A DNA stretch of 44,012 bases from Lachnospiraceae bacterium (GTDB taxonomy: Bacteria > Bacillota > Clostridia > Lachnospirales > Lachnospiraceae), in the NCBI GenBank assembly GCA_024696005.1, contig JAILHF010000016.1:1-44012 (forward strand), read 5' to 3'. Positions within the stretch are counted from its first letter, which is position 1. Each line of letters begins with the position of its first letter. The notes below the pieces were generated by a model. The model was not told the DNA's origin, ran no database searches, and saw only the letters and a program-made list of their open reading frames with translations. Positions 22,745 to 31,835 of the stretch are shown one piece after another. A program made the translations under genes and the position numbers.

Positions 22745-24759
22745 CAGAAAAAAGGATATGCGGTAGAATAAGGCCTATGCATGAAATGATCGGAAAAGTG
22801 AAACTGGATCTGAGCCGCTACGGCGGCCGGGATCTGTACTGCGACGGCGAGGTGGAGGACGAGCTGCTTTCGATCGCGCGGGAACACACAGAGGAAGAGT
22901 TCCCGGCGCTGATCGCGGAAAGGCGGAAATGGCCGATCCTCTATCATCTGTCGGATCTGCGCGGAAACATCGTGGACTGGATCCGTTTAAAGAGCGGGGC
23001 AAAGGTCCTGGAGGTCGGAGCCGGCTGCGGCGCCGTCACGGGCACGCTTGCCAAAAAAGCAGGGCATCTGGATTGCGTGGATCTTTCCAAAAAGCGCAGC
23101 ATGATCAATGCCTGGCGCCACAGGGATGCCGAAAACATCTGCATCCACGTGGGCAATTTCGAGGATATCGAGCCCGATCTGGACAGCGATTATGACGCGA
23201 TCTTTCTGATCGGCGTCTTTGAATATGCAGCAAGCTATATCCACGATGCGGACCCGTACGGGAGTTTTCTGCGCATCATCCGCAAGCACCTGAAAAAGGA
23301 CGGGCTGCTCGTGATCGCCATCGAGAACCGTCTGGGGATGAAGTATTTCGGCGGTGCCAGAGAGGACCACCTGGGAAGCTATTTCAGCGGGATCGAGGAC
23401 TATCCCGGCGGCGGCGTGGTCCGCACCTTCTCGCGTCCGGCTCTGGAAAAGCGGCTGCGTGCGGAAGGGATCGACGATTACCATTTCTATTACCCCTATC
23501 CGGATTACAAGTTCATGTTAAGCCTCTATTCGGACCGGCGGCTGCCGCAGGAAGGGGAACTCAGCACCAATCATCTGCGCCTCGACCGCGACCGCATGGA
23601 ACTCTTTGATGAAAGCCGTGCCTACGACGCGGCCATCCGGGACGGGGTTTTTCCGCTCTTTTCCAATTCCTATCTGCTGCTGATCGGGCCGGAGAGCGAA
23701 GTGGTCTACTCGAAGTATTCGAACGACCGCGCGCCCCGATACGCGATACGCACGGATATCCTGGAGAAGAACGGCGAACGTTTCGCGCTGAAAGTACCCA
23801 TGCGCCCCGAAGCCGCGGAGCACGTGAAAAGTCTTGCGGAAAAAGCAAAACGGATGGAAGAACGTTTCGAAGGCAGCGCTCTTTCGGTATGCCCTGCGCA
23901 GGAGGAGGGCGACGCCGTGCGTTTCCCCTTTGTTGAGGGGCCCACGATGGAAGAAGAGCTCGGCAGTGCGCTGCAGCGCGGGGATACTGCTGCGGCGAAG
24001 GAGCTGTTGAAGCAATACCGCAAGCTGCAGGAGTACAGGCCGGATTGTCCCGCAGGCAACAGGGACATCCAGTTTTCCAACCTGATCCGCCGGGACAGCA
24101 AATGGGTGCTGATCGATTACGAATGGGTCGGGAAAGGGACGCGTGACATCAAAAAAGATATCGAGCGCGCGCTCTTCCTCTTCAAAGAATATCATGCGCA
24201 GGGGAATGCCCTCACGGAAGAGCTGCTGCGGGAAGTCTTTCCGGAGCTTTCGCAGCCCTTCGACAGTGCTGCCCTGCGGGAGAGGGAGCGTGCCTTCCAG
24301 AAGAGCATCACGCAGGAGCGGACCGCGCTCGGAGAGATGAATGAGCTTTTGGGTTTCCGCATCGAAAAGAGCCGGGAGGAAGGCGGCGGAGAACTTTTCC
24401 GGCCGCGGATCTACCGGGACAGCGGAAACGGCTTTTCGGAGTCGGAGAGCAGCCTTGCGGATGCCGTGCGGCAGCCGGACGGAAGCCTGCTTCTCGAGGT
24501 CCCCGTCACGCCGGAGCTGAAGGCCTTCCGTTTCGATCCCTGCATGCATGCCTGCATACTCGAACTGATCGATGTGGAAGGAAAATGCCTGCGAAAGCTG
24601 CTTCCTTTCCGGGCAGGCGAGAACGGCAGGGCATTGACGGAGCGCAGCTGGTATTTCGCGGACGATGATCCGAATGTCAGCTTTTTTGCGGGGAAGGGCG
24701 AAGGAACGGTCCGGATCCGTTATCGCATCAAGGCGGTGAAAGATTTATGGGAGCAATAA
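22741..24759 (+). CDS. Bifunctional SAM methyltransferase plus kinase-like protein (WbdD-like layout)
   Basis: A 672-aa protein. Residues 60-260 form a class I methyltransferase (motif I Leu-Glu-Val-Gly-Ala-Gly-Cys-Gly near 90-97, then Asp-Leu-Ser). Residues 340-500 resemble a small-molecule kinase fold of the choline/aminoglycoside kinase type: Ala-Leu-Lys-Val-Pro, catalytic-loop-like Asn-Arg-Asp-Ile-Gln-Phe-Ser-Asn near 440, then Ile-Asp-Tyr-Glu-Trp. The usual catalytic-loop His is replaced and the metal motif is altered, so kinase activity is uncertain. The C-terminal ~150 residues look beta-rich. The layout recalls WbdD, which caps O-antigen chains with phosphate and methyl and sets their length. 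The start is uncertain: ATG 22741 overlaps the previous stop, while ATG 22777 (AAGG upstream) is also credible. Confidence 0.7.
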   Translation: MTEKRICGRIRPMHEMIGKVKLDLSRYGGRDLYCDGEVEDELLSIAREHTEEEFPALIAERRKWPILYHLSDLRGNIVDWIRLKSGAKVLEVGAGCGAVTGTLAKKAGHLDCVDLSKKRSMINAWRHRDAENICIHVGNFEDIEPDLDSDYDAIFLIGVFEYAASYIHDADPYGSFLRIIRKHLKKDGLLVIAIENRLGMKYFGGAREDHLGSYFSGIEDYPGGGVVRTFSRPALEKRLRAEGIDDYHFYYPYPDYKFMLSLYSDRRLPQEGELSTNHLRLDRDRMELFDESRAYDAAIRDGVFPLFSNSYLLLIGPESEVVYSKYSNDRAPRYAIRTDILEKNGERFALKVPMRPEAAEHVKSLAEKAKRMEERFEGSALSVCPAQEEGDAVRFPFVEGPTMEEELGSALQRGDTAAAKELLKQYRKLQEYRPDCPAGNRDIQFSNLIRRDSKWVLIDYEWVGKGTRDIKKDIERALFLFKEYHAQGNALTEELLREVFPELSQPFDSAALRERERAFQKSITQERTALGEMNELLGFRIEKSREEGGGELFRPRIYRDSGNGFSESESSLADAVRQPDGSLLLEVPVTPELKAFRFDPCMHACILELIDVEGKCLRKLLPFRAGENGRALTERSWYFADDDPNVSFFAGKGEGTVRIRYRIKAVKDLWEQ

Positions 24760-26738
24760 AGGACGCGCTGCAGGATGCGCTTCACAAAAGTGCCCTGCGG
24801 CAATATGAAAAGGAACTGGCAAGGCAGAAAGATCCTTATGCGAAAAAACGGGATGACGGCCCCTCTGCCCGTCCGGGGCGGATCGGCTCGGAAAGCTATC
24901 TGATCCCCTATTCGGAGGCCTCTGCAAGTTTCCCCGAAACGGGCGTGTCTGTTCTGATCTATGCCATGGACGACGGCTGGCTTACGACGGACGCGGCGGA
25001 TCTCATCGAACGCTTCTTCCGCGACAATCCGCAGGTCAACTGGCTCTATCCCGATGAAGATGTCTGTGACGATGACGGGATCTGCTGTTTCCCGTATTAC
25101 AAGCCGGCTTTTTCGCCGGATACCCTTCTTTCGTATTTTTATGTCGGCGGGATCTTTGCCGTGCAGCGCAAGGCTGCCGAGCAGGCCGCGGAAAAGCTAT
25201 GGGACGGGGCGCGTTCTCTTTCGGGCCTCCCCTTCCTTTACGCTCTTTGTCTGCAGCTGGGATCCTCCGGCGACGTTGCCCACATGCAGAAGGTCCTTTA
25301 CCACGGCATCGAGGCCGAGCCCGAAAGCCGGGATCACATGCTGCTCGGCGGCGCATTGTGTGCGGGAAAGGAATTCGACGACCTGCGGGAAGCTTATTTT
25401 CGCGCGCAGGGGATCAAAGGACATTTCGAAAGGGATGAGGACGGCTTTGCCTATCCGCTCTATGACACGCCGGAAGGCCGCGTGAGCATCCTGATCCTCT
25501 CCAAAGACCATCCGGAGCTTCTGAAGGCCTGTGTTTCCTCCATCCGGGGGCGCAGCAGCCACAAGGACTATGAGATCCTGGTGACAGACAACGGCAGCAG
25601 CCCCGAGGCGCGTGCCGAATACGAGGCGCTGGCAGAGGAGTATTCCTTCCGTTATATTTACGAGCCCATGGAGTTCAACTTTTCCGCACTCTGCAATCTG
25701 AGCGCCGAAAAGGCCGAAGGCTCCTGGCTGCTCTTTCTCAACGACGATACCGAGGTGCTGACCCCCGACTGGCTGGAACGCATGCTGGGACAGGCTGCGC
25801 AGTCCGGAGTGGGAGCGGTGGGTGCCAAGCTCTATTACCCGGGAAAGGAAAAGCGCATTCAGCATTGCGGTGTCGCCAATCTGGAAACGGGACCGCTGCA
25901 CCGCCTGAACGGCTGGGAGGACGACGAGGTCTACGACCGCGGCAGGAACCGCGGCGCGCGCAATGTCCTTGCCGTGACGGGCGCCTGCCTTCTGGTCTCG
26001 CGCAAGCTCTTTGTGCAGGAAGAGGGCTTCTTTGAGGAGCTTCCCGTTGCCTACAATGATGTGGATCTGTGCCTGCGGCTGCTGTTTGCCGGTTACGGAA
26101 ACGTCATCCGAAACGATGTGCGCCTCATCCATCACGAGTCGGCTTCCAGGGGGGACGACCTGCAGGATGCGGAGAAAAAAGAGAGACTCATGAGAGAGTG
26201 CTGCGCGCTGTATAAGCACCTGCCCGGAAGCTACGGTCTCGATCCCTATGAGGGAGCGGGCCTGAGCCGCGACAGCGAGCGCTATGAGGCGGCCCATCCC
26301 TGCGAGATCGCAAGGATCCCTGTCACGGATCTGGCGGATCCGGTTCGGGAGAAGGCGGACAAGGGGGAGGAGAACGAGGCACTGATCGTAAACCGCGACC
26401 GTCTGGGCCCCTCGCCTGCCGGGGACTGCTTTCTTCTGGACATTTACGCGCATGTCCGGGGACAGGACAATGCCGATTACGACTTCTCGGTATATTTTGA
26501 GCAGGAGGGATATGTCTTCCGGGTGCCGGTGACCAGGCGCTACCGCGCGGATGTGGAGCAGGTACATCACGACCAGCTGCACGTGGGCCTTTCGGGTCTG
26601 AGTGCCCGCCTGGCCGTATCGTCGCTGCCGCCCGGCGAACTTACGCTCCGGGTAGAGGCAAAAAGCCGCATTTCCAGGCAGCGCCTGCGGCGCTCTGCGG
26701 GGACCGTGCGGTTTGACGCTTTCTGGGAAATATGTTAA
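24747..26738 (+). CDS. GT2 family glycosyltransferase with two GT-A-like domains
   Basis: A 663-aa protein. Residues 60-225 look like a degenerate GT-A domain (Pro-Asp-Glu-Asp-Val near 108). Residues 245-490 are a full GT2 domain: Val-Ser-Ile-Leu-Ile-Leu-Ser, Val-Thr-Asp-Asn-Gly-Ser-Ser, and the metal-site motif Asn-Asp-Asp-Thr-Glu near 332, then Asn-Asp-Val-Asp-Leu-Cys-Leu-Arg. This two-domain layout is common in rhamnan and polysaccharide clusters. The last ~120 residues are a beta-rich extension. It overlaps the methyltransferase gene by 13 bases, so translation is coupled. The donor sugar and linkage cannot be inferred. Confidence 0.85.
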   Translation: MGAIKDALQDALHKSALRQYEKELARQKDPYAKKRDDGPSARPGRIGSESYLIPYSEASASFPETGVSVLIYAMDDGWLTTDAADLIERFFRDNPQVNWLYPDEDVCDDDGICCFPYYKPAFSPDTLLSYFYVGGIFAVQRKAAEQAAEKLWDGARSLSGLPFLYALCLQLGSSGDVAHMQKVLYHGIEAEPESRDHMLLGGALCAGKEFDDLREAYFRAQGIKGHFERDEDGFAYPLYDTPEGRVSILILSKDHPELLKACVSSIRGRSSHKDYEILVTDNGSSPEARAEYEALAEEYSFRYIYEPMEFNFSALCNLSAEKAEGSWLLFLNDDTEVLTPDWLERMLGQAAQSGVGAVGAKLYYPGKEKRIQHCGVANLETGPLHRLNGWEDDEVYDRGRNRGARNVLAVTGACLLVSRKLFVQEEGFFEELPVAYNDVDLCLRLLFAGYGNVIRNDVRLIHHESASRGDDLQDAEKKERLMRECCALYKHLPGSYGLDPYEGAGLSRDSERYEAAHPCEIARIPVTDLADPVREKADKGEENEALIVNRDRLGPSPAGDCFLLDIYAHVRGQDNADYDFSVYFEQEGYVFRVPVTRRYRADVEQVHHDQLHVGLSGLSARLAVSSLPPGELTLRVEAKSRISRQRLRRSAGTVRFDAFWEIC

Positions 26739-26741
26739 AAT
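26713..26741 (+). promoter_or_regulatory. Promoter of the dehydratase-activase gene, inside the GT2 gene end
   Basis: TTGACG (26713-26718), a 17-base spacer and TAAAAT (26736-26741). It overlaps the last codons of the glycosyltransferase gene, which gives the next gene independent expression; I see no terminator between them. Confidence 0.7.
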
Positions 26742-26785
26742 TCACTGTTTGTGGGGGTAATAAGGATTAAAGGCAGGAAGGTAAG

Positions 26786-29700
26786 ATGAAAAACGGGATC
26801 TGCAGGGTAGGAATAGACGTGGGTTCTACCACGACGAAGATCGCGATCACGGAGGACGGAGAACTTCTTTATCACAAATACATCCGGCACTTTGCAAAGC
26901 AGAGGGAGAGCATCGTAAAGCTCTTTGAGGAAGCCCGGGAACAGCTGGCAGACAGGCCTTTCCGGATCTGTCTGACGGGAAGCGGCGCCCGGAACATCGC
27001 GGATGCGCTCGGCGTGCCTTTTACCCAGGAAGTCGTGGCCAATTCTCTCGCGCTGAAGCGCGAATACCACCATATCGGAACAGCCATCGAGCTTGGCGGG
27101 CAGGATGCAAAGATCATCTTTTTCCGGGACGACGAAAACGGCGAGCCCCGGGTTTTTGACATGCGCATGAACGGCAGCTGTGCGGGAGGCACGGGTGCCT
27201 TTATCGATGAAGTGGCGACGGTGCTCAATGTCCCCGCGACGGAGCTCAACGCCATGGCCGAGGCCGGCAGCAGCGTCTATGACATCTCCGGCCGCTGCGG
27301 CGTGTTTGCCAAGACCGATATCCAGGCCCTTTTGAACCAGGGTGTCCGGAAAGAGGATATCGCGCTCTCGAGCTATCACGCCATCGCGAAGCAGACGATC
27401 GGCGGCTTGTCCCAGGGACTGGACATCAAGGCTCCGGTCGCTTTCGAGGGAGGTCCGCTGACCTTCCATCCCCGTCTGGGAAAGGTCTTTCAGGAAAGAC
27501 TGCAGCTTGCGGATTCCGACATCATCGTTCCGGAATTCCCCGAGATGATGGTCGCCTGGGGTGCAGCGCTCTCGATCGAAGAGCTTCACGCCGATTCCCG
27601 GGAATACAAGGCCGATGAGATGATCGCGGCCCTGAAGGAGATCGAAGGGCAGGATCTGAGCGTCGGCGAAAAGGGACAACGCTATTTTGCGGGGGAGAGG
27701 GAGAAGGAAGATTTCCTCCGGCGCCACAAAAAAGCACCCATGCCCTGCTATAAGCCCTCGCGCGGGGAAAAGGTCCGGGCCTATCTGGGGATCGACTCCG
27801 GATCCACCACCACCAAACTGGTATTGATGAACGAGAAGGAAGAACTGATCGATTCCTTCTATGCTTCCAACAAGGGCAATCCGCTGGATGTGGCGAAGAA
27901 GGCCCTGTTGGATCTGTATGACAAATACGAGAAAGCCGGTGCCGAGCTGACGATCATCGCGGCGGCATCCACCGGTTACGGCGAATTCCTCTTCCACAAG
28001 GCCTTCCGCACGGAGGCGCATCTGGTGGAGACGGTGGCGCATGCGATGGCGGCGTCCCGCTATGTGGACGATCCCAGCTTCATCCTGGATATCGGCGGGC
28101 AGGACATGAAGGCGATCTGGCTGGAAAACGGCATCATCACCAACATCGTGGTGAACGAGGCCTGCTCCTCCGGCTGCGGTTCCTTCCTCGAGAACTTCGC
28201 TCGCACCCTTCATATCGAAACGAACGACATCGCCGAGGCGGCTTTCCGCTCCGATGCGCCTGCCAAGCTCGGCAGCCGCTGCACCGTGTTCATGAACAGC
28301 TCCATCATCACCGAGCAGAGGAACGGCAGCCTTCCGGACGACATCATGGCAGGGCTCTGCCGCTCGATCATCGAGAATGTCTTCACCAAGGTCATCCGCG
28401 TCTCCAACATCGATTCGCTCGGAAAGCGCATCGTGGTACAGGGCGGAACCTTCCAGAACGACGCGGTCCTTCGCGCGATGGAACAGTACGTGGGCCGTGA
28501 GGTGATACGCGCGCCCTACGCCGGTCTGATGGGAGCCATCGGCTGCGCCCTTACCGCCAGGGAAAAGGCGGAGGAAAAGGGCTTCATCCACAGCTTCCCC
28601 GACCGGAAGGAACTGGAAAGCTTTACCTATGAGCAGAAGGCAAATTCGCCCTGCCCGTATTGCACCAATCACTGCAACCGCACGATCCTGCGCTTCAGCA
28701 CCGGCGAAAGCTGGGTGACGAACAACCGCTGCGAGCGCGGCGAGGTCCTCGGCGATCCGAAGGACAAGGAAGTGCAGCAGCGCATACGTGATATCAACAA
28801 CCGGACGGACAAGCCCGTGAACATGTACGAGACCAGGCGACGTCTGCAGAACATGGACTATCCCTTTGAGCAGCTTTTGCCCGACAGGGGTGTCACGATC
28901 GGCATCCCGCGCGTTCTCAATTTCTGGGAAGGGCTTCCTTTCTGGAGCACCTTCTGGAAGTCGCTGGGCTTCGGCTTCAAGCTCTCGCCCGTCAGCACCC
29001 GTGCCATCTACGAGAACGGCATTCATGCAGTGCCTTCGGATACGGAGTGTTTCCCGGCCAAGCTGGTGCACGGACACATACGTGAGCTGGTCAAAATGAA
29101 GGTGGACCGCATCTTCATGCCCGAGATCGTCGTAATGCCTTCGGAAAACCGCGAGGAGACCAGCTTTTCCCGCTGTGCCCTCGTCAAGGGTTATCCGATC
29201 GTGATCAAGAATTCCGACAATCCGATGGATAAATACGGCATTCCCTTCGATTCGCCGTATTTCTACTGGTATACCGACGAGGATCGTGAGAAGCAGCTTT
29301 GCGATTACATGAAGGAAATGTACAACATCGATCCCGTGACCACGAGACAGGCCGTGGAAATGGCTTCCAATGCGCAGAAGCATTATGACGAGGAGCTGAA
29401 GGCGGCCGGAAAGCTGGTGCTCGAAGGCGTGGAAAAGAACGGCGGCTTTGCCGTGGTGCTGGCCGGACGTCCCTATCACAACGATCCGCTGGTGAACCAC
29501 GAGCTGCCCGAACTGCTGGTGAGCATGGGTGTGCCCGTGCTGACGGCGGATTCCCTGCCGGATCTTCCCGATGTGGAGCTTCGCAAGTCCCGCATCGACA
29601 TCGTGAACAATTTCCATGCGCGCATGCTTGGCAGCAGCATCCTTGCGGCCGGAAATCCGAATCTGGAGTACATCCAGATCGTCAGTTTCGGCTGCGGTCA

Positions 29701-31162
29701 TGATGCGGTGCTCTCCGACGAGATCGTGCGCATGATGAAGGAGATCTCGGGCAAAGCCCCGCTGATCCTGAAAGTGGACGAGAGTGACGCACAGGGCCCC
29801 CTGCGGATCCGCGTGCGCAGCTTCATCGAGACGATACGCCGCAAGCGGCGCCTGCAGCTGAAGAATGAGGTCAGGCCCCTGCCGGATCCCTATCCGGTCA
29901 AGTACACGAAGAAGGAGCGCAAGGAGCACACGGTGTTGGTACCCAATTCCTCTCACGCTTTCAGCCGCATCATGTCCTCTGCCTTTGCTTCGCAGCACAT
30001 ACGCTGTGTTCCTCTGGGCGTGGGCCGGGAAGAGGCTGTGCGTCTGGGCAAGCGTTTTACCCACAACGATATCTGCTTCCCGGCACAGATCGTCATCGGC
30101 GAGATCCTGGAAGCGCTCAACAGCGGCAAGTACGACACGCACAACACTTCGGTGGCGATGGCCAAGTATCTCGGATGCTGCCGTCTGCCCCATTACGCGA
30201 CCATCCTGCGCAAGTCGCTGGATGATGCCGGCTACGATTACGTGCCCATTATGACCAATGACGACATCGACCTGCACGATATGCATCCGGGCTTCAAGAT
30301 CAACGCGGTCTCCCTGCTTCGGATCTCCACCTGCCTGCCGATGATCGACACCCTCGAGGAGATGCTGCGCAAGATCCGCCCTTACGAAAAGGTCAAGGGA
30401 AGCGCCGACGCGGCTTTCGAGATCGCGATGGACCAGCTTTGCGAAGGCCTGGAAAAGCACGGAACGCCCGGAGCGATCAAGGGCTTCAAGCGTGCGATGA
30501 AGACGCTGGGTTCGGTGGAATACGACCGTTCCAATCCCAGACCTACCGTGCTGATCGTCGGGGAATACCTGCTGAACTTCCATCCGGGAGCGAACAACGA
30601 GATCGAGCGCTATCTGGAGGATAACGGCTTTGAGATCATCGAAGCCAAGATGACGGACGTCATCCAGAAATCGTATTTCTGCCAGGGCAAGCAGATCAAG
30701 GAATTCAAGGTGCACCGTGACGGCGCGACGCGCTTCTGGAGCGGAGTTGCCAACAAGTTCTTTGCATTTGCGCACTGGATCACCGACCGTGTGGCCAAAG
30801 ACGAACCGCTGCACGAGAAAGCCGTGTTGATGGACGAGCTTGCCGTGGATTCGGATCCCGTGATCCATCATACCTTTGATACGGGAGAAGGCATCCTGAT
30901 CCCGGCCGAGATCATCTACAACGCAAAGCACGGCTGCCGTCATTTCGTGATCCTGCAGCCCTTCGGCTGCCTGCCGAATCACGTGATCGGGCGCGGCGTG
31001 TGCAAGAAGCTCAAGGAGATGTTCCCGGATATCGAAGTGCTGCCTCTGGATTACGATCCGGATGTCAGCCACGCCAACATCGAAAACCGTTTGCAGATGC
31101 TGATCATGAATGCCGGGGCTGTGGCGGAAAAGCCGCAGGAAGGCGGATCGGATACCCACTGA
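26786..31162 (+). CDS. Giant acyl-CoA dehydratase activase-related protein (two BadF/HgdC-type ATPase domains plus dehydratase-like part)
   Basis: A 1458-aa protein. Two ASKHA ATPase domains of the HgdC/BadF type are fused: Gly-Ile-Asp-Val-Gly-Ser-Thr-Thr-Thr-Lys near residue 9 and Gly-Ile-Asp-Ser-Gly-Ser-Thr-Thr-Thr-Lys near 333. Each has a cluster-ligand segment (Gly-Ser-Cys-Ala-Gly-Gly-Thr-Gly; Glu-Ala-Cys-Ser-Ser-Gly-Cys-Gly). A Cys-Pro-Tyr-Cys-Thr-Asn-His-Cys motif follows near 622, then ~800 residues related to 2-hydroxyacyl-CoA dehydratase components (with Asp-Thr-Glu-Cys-Phe-Pro-Ala-Lys). In HgdC systems the activase uses ATP to push one low-potential electron into the dehydratase. 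These fused proteins are widespread in Clostridia, but their substrate is not established. An AGGAAGG site precedes the start. Confidence 0.85.
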   Translation: MKNGICRVGIDVGSTTTKIAITEDGELLYHKYIRHFAKQRESIVKLFEEAREQLADRPFRICLTGSGARNIADALGVPFTQEVVANSLALKREYHHIGTAIELGGQDAKIIFFRDDENGEPRVFDMRMNGSCAGGTGAFIDEVATVLNVPATELNAMAEAGSSVYDISGRCGVFAKTDIQALLNQGVRKEDIALSSYHAIAKQTIGGLSQGLDIKAPVAFEGGPLTFHPRLGKVFQERLQLADSDIIVPEFPEMMVAWGAALSIEELHADSREYKADEMIAALKEIEGQDLSVGEKGQRYFAGEREKEDFLRRHKKAPMPCYKPSRGEKVRAYLGIDSGSTTTKLVLMNEKEELIDSFYASNKGNPLDVAKKALLDLYDKYEKAGAELTIIAAASTGYGEFLFHKAFRTEAHLVETVAHAMAASRYVDDPSFILDIGGQDMKAIWLENGIITNIVVNEACSSGCGSFLENFARTLHIETNDIAEAAFRSDAPAKLGSRCTVFMNSSIITEQRNGSLPDDIMAGLCRSIIENVFTKVIRVSNIDSLGKRIVVQGGTFQNDAVLRAMEQYVGREVIRAPYAGLMGAIGCALTAREKAEEKGFIHSFPDRKELESFTYEQKANSPCPYCTNHCNRTILRFSTGESWVTNNRCERGEVLGDPKDKEVQQRIRDINNRTDKPVNMYETRRRLQNMDYPFEQLLPDRGVTIGIPRVLNFWEGLPFWSTFWKSLGFGFKLSPVSTRAIYENGIHAVPSDTECFPAKLVHGHIRELVKMKVDRIFMPEIVVMPSENREETSFSRCALVKGYPIVIKNSDNPMDKYGIPFDSPYFYWYTDEDREKQLCDYMKEMYNIDPVTTRQAVEMASNAQKHYDEELKAAGKLVLEGVEKNGGFAVVLAGRPYHNDPLVNHELPELLVSMGVPVLTADSLPDLPDVELRKSRIDIVNNFHARMLGSSILAAGNPNLEYIQIVSFGCGHDAVLSDEIVRMMKEISGKAPLILKVDESDAQGPLRIRVRSFIETIRRKRRLQLKNEVRPLPDPYPVKYTKKERKEHTVLVPNSSHAFSRIMSSAFASQHIRCVPLGVGREEAVRLGKRFTHNDICFPAQIVIGEILEALNSGKYDTHNTSVAMAKYLGCCRLPHYATILRKSLDDAGYDYVPIMTNDDIDLHDMHPGFKINAVSLLRISTCLPMIDTLEEMLRKIRPYEKVKGSADAAFEIAMDQLCEGLEKHGTPGAIKGFKRAMKTLGSVEYDRSNPRPTVLIVGEYLLNFHPGANNEIERYLEDNGFEIIEAKMTDVIQKSYFCQGKQIKEFKVHRDGATRFWSGVANKFFAFAHWITDRVAKDEPLHEKAVLMDELAVDSDPVIHHTFDTGEGILIPAEIIYNAKHGCRHFVILQPFGCLPNHVIGRGVCKKLKEMFPDIEVLPLDYDPDVSHANIENRLQMLIMNAGAVAEKPQEGGSDTH

Positions 31163-31180
31163 ACACGGAAACGGATATGA

Positions 31181-31650
31181 GGAAAGCCGGATGATTATGA
31201 GGCGCGTTCCAATCTGATGTGGACCGGCTCCCCGGCGCTGAACCATCTGTTCACGTTCGGAAAGGGCGGCGCCTGGAGCGTGCATCCCATGGAGCACGAA
31301 CTGTCTGCTTTTTATGACATCACGCACGGTGTGGGGCTTGCGATCCTGACACCTGCGTGGATGAGATACGTGCTCTCGGATGAAACGAAAAAAAGATTTG
31401 CGCTTTTTGCAAGAAATGTCTGGGACGTAAAGGAGGAAAATGACCGGGCGGCAGCACTCGCCGGCATAGAGCTGACGGAAAGCTTTTTCCGCAAGCTGGG
31501 CATGCCTTCGTGTCTGTCCGAGGCGGCATCGATGACGCCCTGCTTGAAAAGATGGCATCCGAAGCCGTGCGGACCAGCGGATTGTCGGAAAGAGCCTATG
31601 TGCATCTTTCGGCAGCCGATGTGGAGCAGATCTACCGGAATTGTCTGTAA
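31181..31650 (+). pseudogene. Iron-containing alcohol dehydrogenase fragment, N-terminally truncated and frameshifted
   Basis: From about 31184 the frame reads Lys-Pro-Asp-Asp-Tyr-Glu-Ala-Arg-Ser-Asn-Leu-Met-Trp-Thr-Gly, followed by His-Glu-Leu-Ser-Ala-Phe-Tyr-Asp-Ile-Thr-His-Gly. That is the metal-binding C-terminal half of BDH-type iron alcohol dehydrogenases. A stop lies just upstream and the N-terminal ~230 residues are absent. Near 31510 the homologous sequence shifts to another frame (Gly-Ile-Asp-Asp-Ala-Leu-Leu-Glu-Lys-Met-Ala onward) and ends at TAA 31648-31650. A normal terminator follows, so this is the relic of a once complete gene. Confidence 0.88.
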
Positions 31651-31654
31651 CGCG

Positions 31655-31682
31655 AAAGGACCGGCAGTGCCGGTCCTTTTTT
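31655..31682 (+). terminator. Intrinsic terminator after the alcohol dehydrogenase remnant
   Basis: AAAGGACCGGC pairs perfectly with GCCGGTCCTTT over a 3-base loop and is followed by T residues. It probably now ends the dehydratase-activase transcript. Confidence 0.92.
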
Positions 31683-31727
31683 GGTGCTTTGAAGGCAGAT
31701 CGGCGGGATTCACGGAAAAGCGTCTGC

Positions 31728-31757
31728 TTGTGCAGGCAATGCTCCGTATGGTAATAT
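31728..31757 (+). promoter_or_regulatory. Putative promoter of the radical SAM gene
   Basis: TTGTGC (31728-31733), an 18-base spacer and TAATAT (31752-31757), about 80 bases before the start codon. Confidence 0.5.
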
Positions 31758-31835
31758 ATGATCTGTGGGATGACATTACACTCATGACCGACATCGGAAC
31801 TCCGGAAAGCGGCATGGGATCGGAGACAGGGGAAC

